Source of the DNA: Planctomycetota bacterium
GTDB lineage: Bacteria > Planctomycetota > Planctomycetia > Pirellulales > S012-138
DNA: 6,413 bases
Direction of reading: 5' to 3'
Assembly: GCA_026982835.1 (NCBI GenBank)
Contig: JALSGI010000059.1
Coordinates: forward strand, 1-6,413
In this document: one piece after another, positions 3,809 through 6,413 of the stretch
Layout: every line of letters starts with the position of its first letter
How positions within the stretch are numbered: the first letter of the stretch is position 1
Notes under the pieces: generated by a model
Told to the model about the DNA's origin: nothing
What the model saw: the letters and a program-made list of their open reading frames with translations, nothing else
Databases searched by the model: none
Made by a program: the position numbers and the translations under genes

Positions 3809-4930
3809 TCAGGATTCCAACTGCGTGACCCGGTGCGTGGGCACGGGCCGGGCCGGACGGAAACTACGCGACTGGAACCCATCCAGCACCAACTCCCAGC
3901 GGCCTGCCACTTCTTCGGCGCACTGCCGGGCCAGGTGTTCCAGCTCCTGCGGATCTACGGCCACGCGGGCGTTGAGCGTGACATGGGCCTCCGGCACCCG
4001 CACGCCCGAGGCCAAGGACAGTTCCCGGGGCGAGTCGTTGCTGGTCCAGTTGGCCACGGCCAGGTCGGTTTCATGCCCGGCGGCGATCTTCACGTGGCAT
4101 ACTTCGCCCTGGTCGTGGAGCTTTTCGGCCAGCAGTTCCAGGTACTGCTGGGCCAGCTCGTCCAGCGAGAAATCCTCCACTTCCGGGTATCGGGACGAGA
4201 GGTAAAACGAGCAGTTCAGCCAGCCCAGCTCCGCTTCCCCTTGGGCGTAAAGATCGTAGTCCACGTCCATCAGCCGGGAAGGACCCTGGTAGCTGGTTTG
4301 CAGGTGCTCTATAAGCTCCGGGATGCCGGTGCCGCCGCGGGCGCTGATGGCAAGCACCGGCTTGCCGGGATACTGTCGGGCGATCAGCTGCCGCAGCTCC
4401 TCCACCTGCTGGGGAGAGAGCTTGTCGATTTTGTTCACCGCCACCACGTCGGCCTCTTCCAGTTGCTTGTGGAAGATATAGGCCGCCTTGGGCGAAAACC
4501 CGCGCTGGTGGCGGAGAATCTTGAAGGCATGCTCGGGCTTAAGCAGCACCACCAGCGGGGCAAGCACGTACTGTCCCGGATAAAGCCGCCGCAGCGGCTC
4601 CACCACCGTGGCCACCAGGTCGGTGCAACTGCCCACCGGCTCGGCCAGGATAACTTGCGGGCGTACTTCTTGGGCCAAGCGGGAGACGGTCTGTACCAGG
4701 TCGTCGAACTTGCAGCAGAAGCAGGCCCCGGGCACCTCGCCCACGGAAAGCCCAGCCGCCTGGAGAATCTGCGTATCCACCAGCCCTTCGGCCTGGTCGT
4801 TGGTCACCACGGCCACCGCCTGGCCTTGGCTGGCGAAATGACGGGCCAGGCGAGCGATGGTGGTGGTTTTGCCCGCCCCGAGAAATCCCCCGATCATAAC
4901 AAACCGCACCGGCTGTACTTGCTGGCTCAC
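3809..4930 (-). CDS. G3E family GTPase, CobW/P47K-type (COG0523-like)
   Basis: A 373-residue GTPase if started at the GTG at 4930. In order: P-loop GGFLGAGKTT (14-23), switch-like TNDQAEGLVDT (42-52), the CxCC motif CFCC (69-72), Walker B-like ILAEPVGSCTD (93-103), base-recognition NKID (165-168) and a SAR block (195-197). CxCC after a P-loop is the mark of the CobW/COG0523 metallochaperones, which use GTP to load metal onto client proteins. The ILAEPVGSCTD block and no His-rich tail match proteins annotated as cobalamin biosynthesis P47K rather than the zinc-linked YeiR or ZigA types. Metal and client are unknown; no cobalamin or metalloenzyme gene is adjacent. GTG 4930 is preferred because AAGGGA sits 7 nt upstream; extending to the ATG at 5071 adds 47 unconserved residues. 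It converges on the phosphatase gene and diverges from the aminotransferase. Confidence 0.9.
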   Translation of the reverse strand: MSQQVQPVRFVMIGGFLGAGKTTTIARLARHFASQGQAVAVVTNDQAEGLVDTQILQAAGLSVGEVPGACFCCKFDDLVQTVSRLAQEVRPQVILAEPVGSCTDLVATVVEPLRRLYPGQYVLAPLVVLLKPEHAFKILRHQRGFSPKAAYIFHKQLEEADVVAVNKIDKLSPQQVEELRQLIARQYPGKPVLAISARGGTGIPELIEHLQTSYQGPSRLMDVDYDLYAQGEAELGWLNCSFYLSSRYPEVEDFSLDELAQQYLELLAEKLHDQGEVCHVKIAAGHETDLAVANWTSNDSPRELSLASGVRVPEAHVTLNARVAVDPQELEHLARQCAEEVAGRWELVLDGFQSRSFRPARPVPTHRVTQLES

Positions 4931-4937
4931 GGCTGTT

Positions 4938-4943
4938 TCCCTT
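4938..4943 (-). promoter_or_regulatory. Shine-Dalgarno site deciding a GTG start
   Basis: Minus-strand AAGGGA lies 7 nt before the GTG at 4930-4928. No ATG lies between 5071 and the P-loop, so this site is the main support for the GTG start. Confidence 0.6.
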
Positions 4944-5030
4944 GCTGTGCTGGCATTAGGATGGACAACGGCCGCGCCGCTTGAGGGCGGCAGCCGCGTT
5001 TTCCCCGTCCTGCAATGGCTGGATTTGCCG

Positions 5031-5036
5031 ATTATA
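5031..5036 (-). promoter_or_regulatory. Perfect -10 box (TATAAT) for the GTPase gene
   Basis: The minus strand reads GGCTATAATCGG, a perfect -10 hexamer in otherwise GC-rich DNA. At 16-18 bp upstream there is only a weak -35 (around TGGTAC). Transcription would start near 5024, giving a leader of about 95 nt. That leader contains a possible hairpin (GCGGC at 4987-4991 with GCCGC at 4976-4980). The box lies between divergent genes; no clear plus-strand promoter for the aminotransferase was found. Confidence 0.45.
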
Positions 5037-5076
5037 GCCGAGCCACACCGCCTGTACCACGAAGCACCCAACGGGT

Positions 5077-6258
5077 ATGCCCGATTCTGTGTCCAAGCCC
5101 GATTTCCAGGCCGACTCGCCCCTTGCCGTCGAGGGTGGCCCCGGGTGGTTTACCGGCCGCAAGTGGCCCTGGCCACCTGCCGATGAGGAAATCGGCCGGA
5201 GCCTCCAGCGGCTTTGGCACTCGGGGGACTGGGGCCGTTACACTCCTCCGGTGCTGGAGCAGTTGCGCGGCGAGCTTTGCCGCCGCTTCGGCGTGGAAGG
5301 GGCCTGGCTTTGCTCCTCCGGCACGGTAGCCGTGGAGCTGGCCCTGCGGGGCTTGGGCATAAAGCCGGGCCAGGAGGTGCTGCTTGCCGGGTACGATTTT
5401 CCGGGGAACTTTCGGGCCATCGAGGCCGTGGGTGCCCGGCCCGTGCTGGTCGATCTGGCTCCTGGGGCCTGGCACCTGGACCCGGAGGCGATCCCCGCGG
5501 CCTGCTCCCCCCAGACCCGAGCCGTGATCGTTTCCCACCTGCACGGGATGCTGGCTCCCATGCCAAGGATCCTGGAAGTGGCCCGAGCTTGCGGGCTGCT
5601 GGTGCTGGAAGACGCCTGCCAGTGTCCGGGGGCGACGATCGCCGGCCGCGCTGCCGGCAGTTGGGGGGATGCCGGCGTGCTGAGCTTTGGCGGTAGCAAG
5701 CTGCTTACGGCCGGCCGGGGCGGAGCGGTGCTCAGTTCGCAGGCGGAGGTGCTTCAGCGGATCAAGGTGTTTGCCGGCCGGGGTAACGACGCTTTCCCGC
5801 TTTCGGCCCTGCAAGGGGCCGTGCTGCTGCCTCAGTTGGAGAAGATGCACCAGCGGCACCGGAAGCGCCTGGCCGCCGCAGCACATCTTGTGGAGAAGCT
5901 GCGCCAGGCCCCCGGCGTGCAGGTGCCCCCGTTGCCAGGGCCGGATGCGGCTTCCCCGGCCTTTTACAAGTTGGGGCTTTGGCTCCCCGAGGCGCAAGCC
6001 CGGCCGGAGCTTCGCCCCCGGTGGCTGCAAGCCGCCGCGGCCGAGGGCATCCCGCTGGGCGAAGGGTTCCGCGGGTTCGCCACCCGGGGGGCACGCCGCT
6101 GCCGCCGGGTTGGGCCGCTAGAACAGGCTCGCCGGGCCGCAGCCGCCACACTCCTGCTGGACCATGCGGCGCTGCTGGCTCCGCCGGAGGTGGTCGAAGC
6201 CCTGGGCCGGCGCCTGGTGCAGATTGCCCGTTGGGCCATCGGCGAGCCGGGAGCGTAA
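5077..6258 (+). CDS. DegT/DnrJ/EryC1/StrS family PLP aminotransferase
   Basis: A 393-residue fold-type I PLP enzyme of the sugar aminotransferase family. CSSGT (79-83) is the phosphate-binding loop. LLAGYDFPGN (102-111) and VLVDLAPGAWHLDPEAI (123-139) are typical active-site and strand blocks. VLEDACQ (176-182) gives Asp179 for the pyridine nitrogen, and LSFGGSKLLTAGRGG carries the Schiff-base Lys208. The segment FAGRGNDAFPLSALQGAVLLPQL matches the conserved region after the lysine. Such enzymes transfer an amino group from glutamate or glutamine to a keto-sugar nucleotide, or to inosose-type substrates. The substrate cannot be read from sequence and no sugar-nucleotide genes adjoin. The ATG at 5077 has only a weak ribosome site; GTG at 5089 is an alternative. 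The final residues EPGA and the TAA stop lie inside a 26-bp palindrome, so the natural C terminus may have been replaced by repeat sequence. Confidence 0.9.
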   Translation: MPDSVSKPDFQADSPLAVEGGPGWFTGRKWPWPPADEEIGRSLQRLWHSGDWGRYTPPVLEQLRGELCRRFGVEGAWLCSSGTVAVELALRGLGIKPGQEVLLAGYDFPGNFRAIEAVGARPVLVDLAPGAWHLDPEAIPAACSPQTRAVIVSHLHGMLAPMPRILEVARACGLLVLEDACQCPGATIAGRAAGSWGDAGVLSFGGSKLLTAGRGGAVLSSQAEVLQRIKVFAGRGNDAFPLSALQGAVLLPQLEKMHQRHRKRLAAAAHLVEKLRQAPGVQVPPLPGPDAASPAFYKLGLWLPEAQARPELRPRWLQAAAAEGIPLGEGFRGFATRGARRCRRVGPLEQARRAAAATLLLDHAALLAPPEVVEALGRRLVQIARWAIGEPGA

Positions 6259-6267
6259 GCTCCCGGA
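6242..6267. repeat. 26-bp palindromic repeat, copy 2, overlapping a gene's stop
   Basis: Identical over 26 bases to 1-26. The stem CCGGGAGC (6247-6254) with GCTCCCGG (6259-6266) closes on GTAA (6255-6258). The last three loop bases are the TAA stop of the aminotransferase. No T-run follows. Confidence 0.88.
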
Positions 6268-6284
6268 AGCGGTAGGTAAAATAA

Positions 6285-6304
6285 CCGCGTGCTTACGCAC
6301 GCGG
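6285..6304. repeat. Palindrome, 8-bp stem, GTAA loop on minus strand
   Basis: CCGCGTGC (6285-6292) pairs perfectly with GCACGCGG (6297-6304). The plus-strand loop is TTAC, so the minus strand shows GTAA, the same loop as the 26-bp palindromes on a wholly different stem. Confidence 0.8.
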
Positions 6305-6347
6305 CTGGCCACACCGAAAGACACCAACACGCCAAACGGCCAGCCGC
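6301..6347. repeat. 10-bp inverted repeat GCGGCTGGCC / GGCCAGCCGC
   Basis: A perfect 10-bp inverted repeat, 6301-6310 with 6338-6347, separated by 27 bases. It overlaps the right arm of the 6285-6304 hairpin and the left arm of the next one, so these structures are mutually exclusive. Confidence 0.7.
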
Positions 6348-6363
6348 CGACTTTAGCTGGCGG
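6344..6363. repeat. Imperfect palindrome CCGCC / GGCGG
   Basis: CCGCC (6344-6348) pairs with GGCGG (6359-6363). The ten bases between them contain a TTTA core and pair poorly. On the minus strand it reads CCGCCAGC-TAAA-GTCGGCGG, apparently a decayed copy of an 8-bp-stem palindrome. Confidence 0.5.
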
Positions 6364-6365
6364 AG

Positions 6366-6380
6366 GACGGCAGGGCCGTC
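6366..6380. repeat. Palindrome GACGGC-AGG-GCCGTC
   Basis: A perfect 6-bp stem (6366-6371 with 6375-6380) with an AGG loop. A further GGCACG-like half-site and CCGCTCCGGG (6387-6396) follow. Nothing coding is seen from 6259 to the window end. Confidence 0.65.
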
Positions 6381-6413
6381 GGCCACGAGGTGTTTCCGCT
6401 CCGGGCAGGAATC

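Noticed and set aside
3833..4984. Plus-strand open frame (383 codons) opposite the G3E GTPase
   Set aside because: The minus strand carries all GTPase motifs in order. The plus-strand product is low-complexity and unlike any family I know.
4931..5071. N-terminal extension of the G3E GTPase to an ATG at 5071
   Set aside because: The 47 extra residues are unconserved and Ser/Arg-rich. They cross the TATAAT box, and a GTG with a ribosome site sits just before the conserved N terminus.
5032..6030. Minus-strand open frame (332 codons) opposite the aminotransferase
   Set aside because: The plus-strand aminotransferase has its catalytic lysine and PLP motifs in place. The antisense frame is a compositional shadow.
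6247..6266. Intrinsic terminator after the aminotransferase
   Set aside because: The hairpin is strong but is followed by AAGCGGTAGG, with no T-run. It also begins before the stop codon, so it was kept as a repeat only.

Overview
This is a GC-rich stretch of bacterial chromosome, most likely from a planctomycete (Planctomycetota, perhaps Pirellulales or Thermoguttaceae). The assignment rests on three things: the kind of intergenic palindromes (GGGAGGGCGAGGCTCC and GCCGAGCCGCT, CCGGTGGTC and GACCACCGG, GCATCCC-GAA-GGGATGC), a small pilin-like protein of a type I associate with planctomycetes, and a P47K-type CobW GTPase. It comes from memory of these families, not from a search.

Layout: (1) 1-209 holds hairpin repeats and the intrinsic terminator of the next gene. 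(2) 210-542 (-) is a 110-residue Flp/TadE-like pilin-type protein with a strong Shine-Dalgarno site and a possible sigma-54 promoter. (3) 543-1627 is about 1.1 kb without a credible gene. Its middle, about 888-1404, is packed with unrelated short palindromes and two copies of a 36-bp repeat. (4) 1628-2215 (+) is a DJ-1/PfpI protein closely resembling plant DJ-1D glyoxalase III. It is followed after 43 bp by 2259-3641 (+), an alkaline-phosphatase-superfamily (type I phosphodiesterase-like) protein with several substituted metal ligands. The two may be co-transcribed. (5) 3642-3808 separates convergent genes. It holds a small inverted-repeat-bounded element with an intrinsic terminator inside it. 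(6) 3809-4930 (-) is a G3E/CobW (P47K-type) GTPase with a CxCC metal motif. (7) 4931-5076 is a divergent promoter region. (8) 5077-6258 (+) is a DegT/DnrJ/EryC1/StrS PLP aminotransferase whose last codons and stop are supplied by a 26-bp palindrome. (9) 6259-6413 holds more hairpins.

The genes do not form an obvious single pathway. DJ-1D suggests detoxification of reactive carbonyls, the G3E GTPase suggests metal or cofactor delivery, and the aminotransferase suggests amino-sugar or surface-glycan synthesis. The pilin-like protein is probably a membrane or secreted fibre component. The most unusual content is the palindrome population. Several hairpins differ in stem sequence but keep perfect pairing and a GNNA-type four-base loop. 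One provides a gene's stop codon, and another repeat type seems to have become a terminator. I saw no CRISPR array, tRNA, rRNA, complete insertion sequence or defence system.
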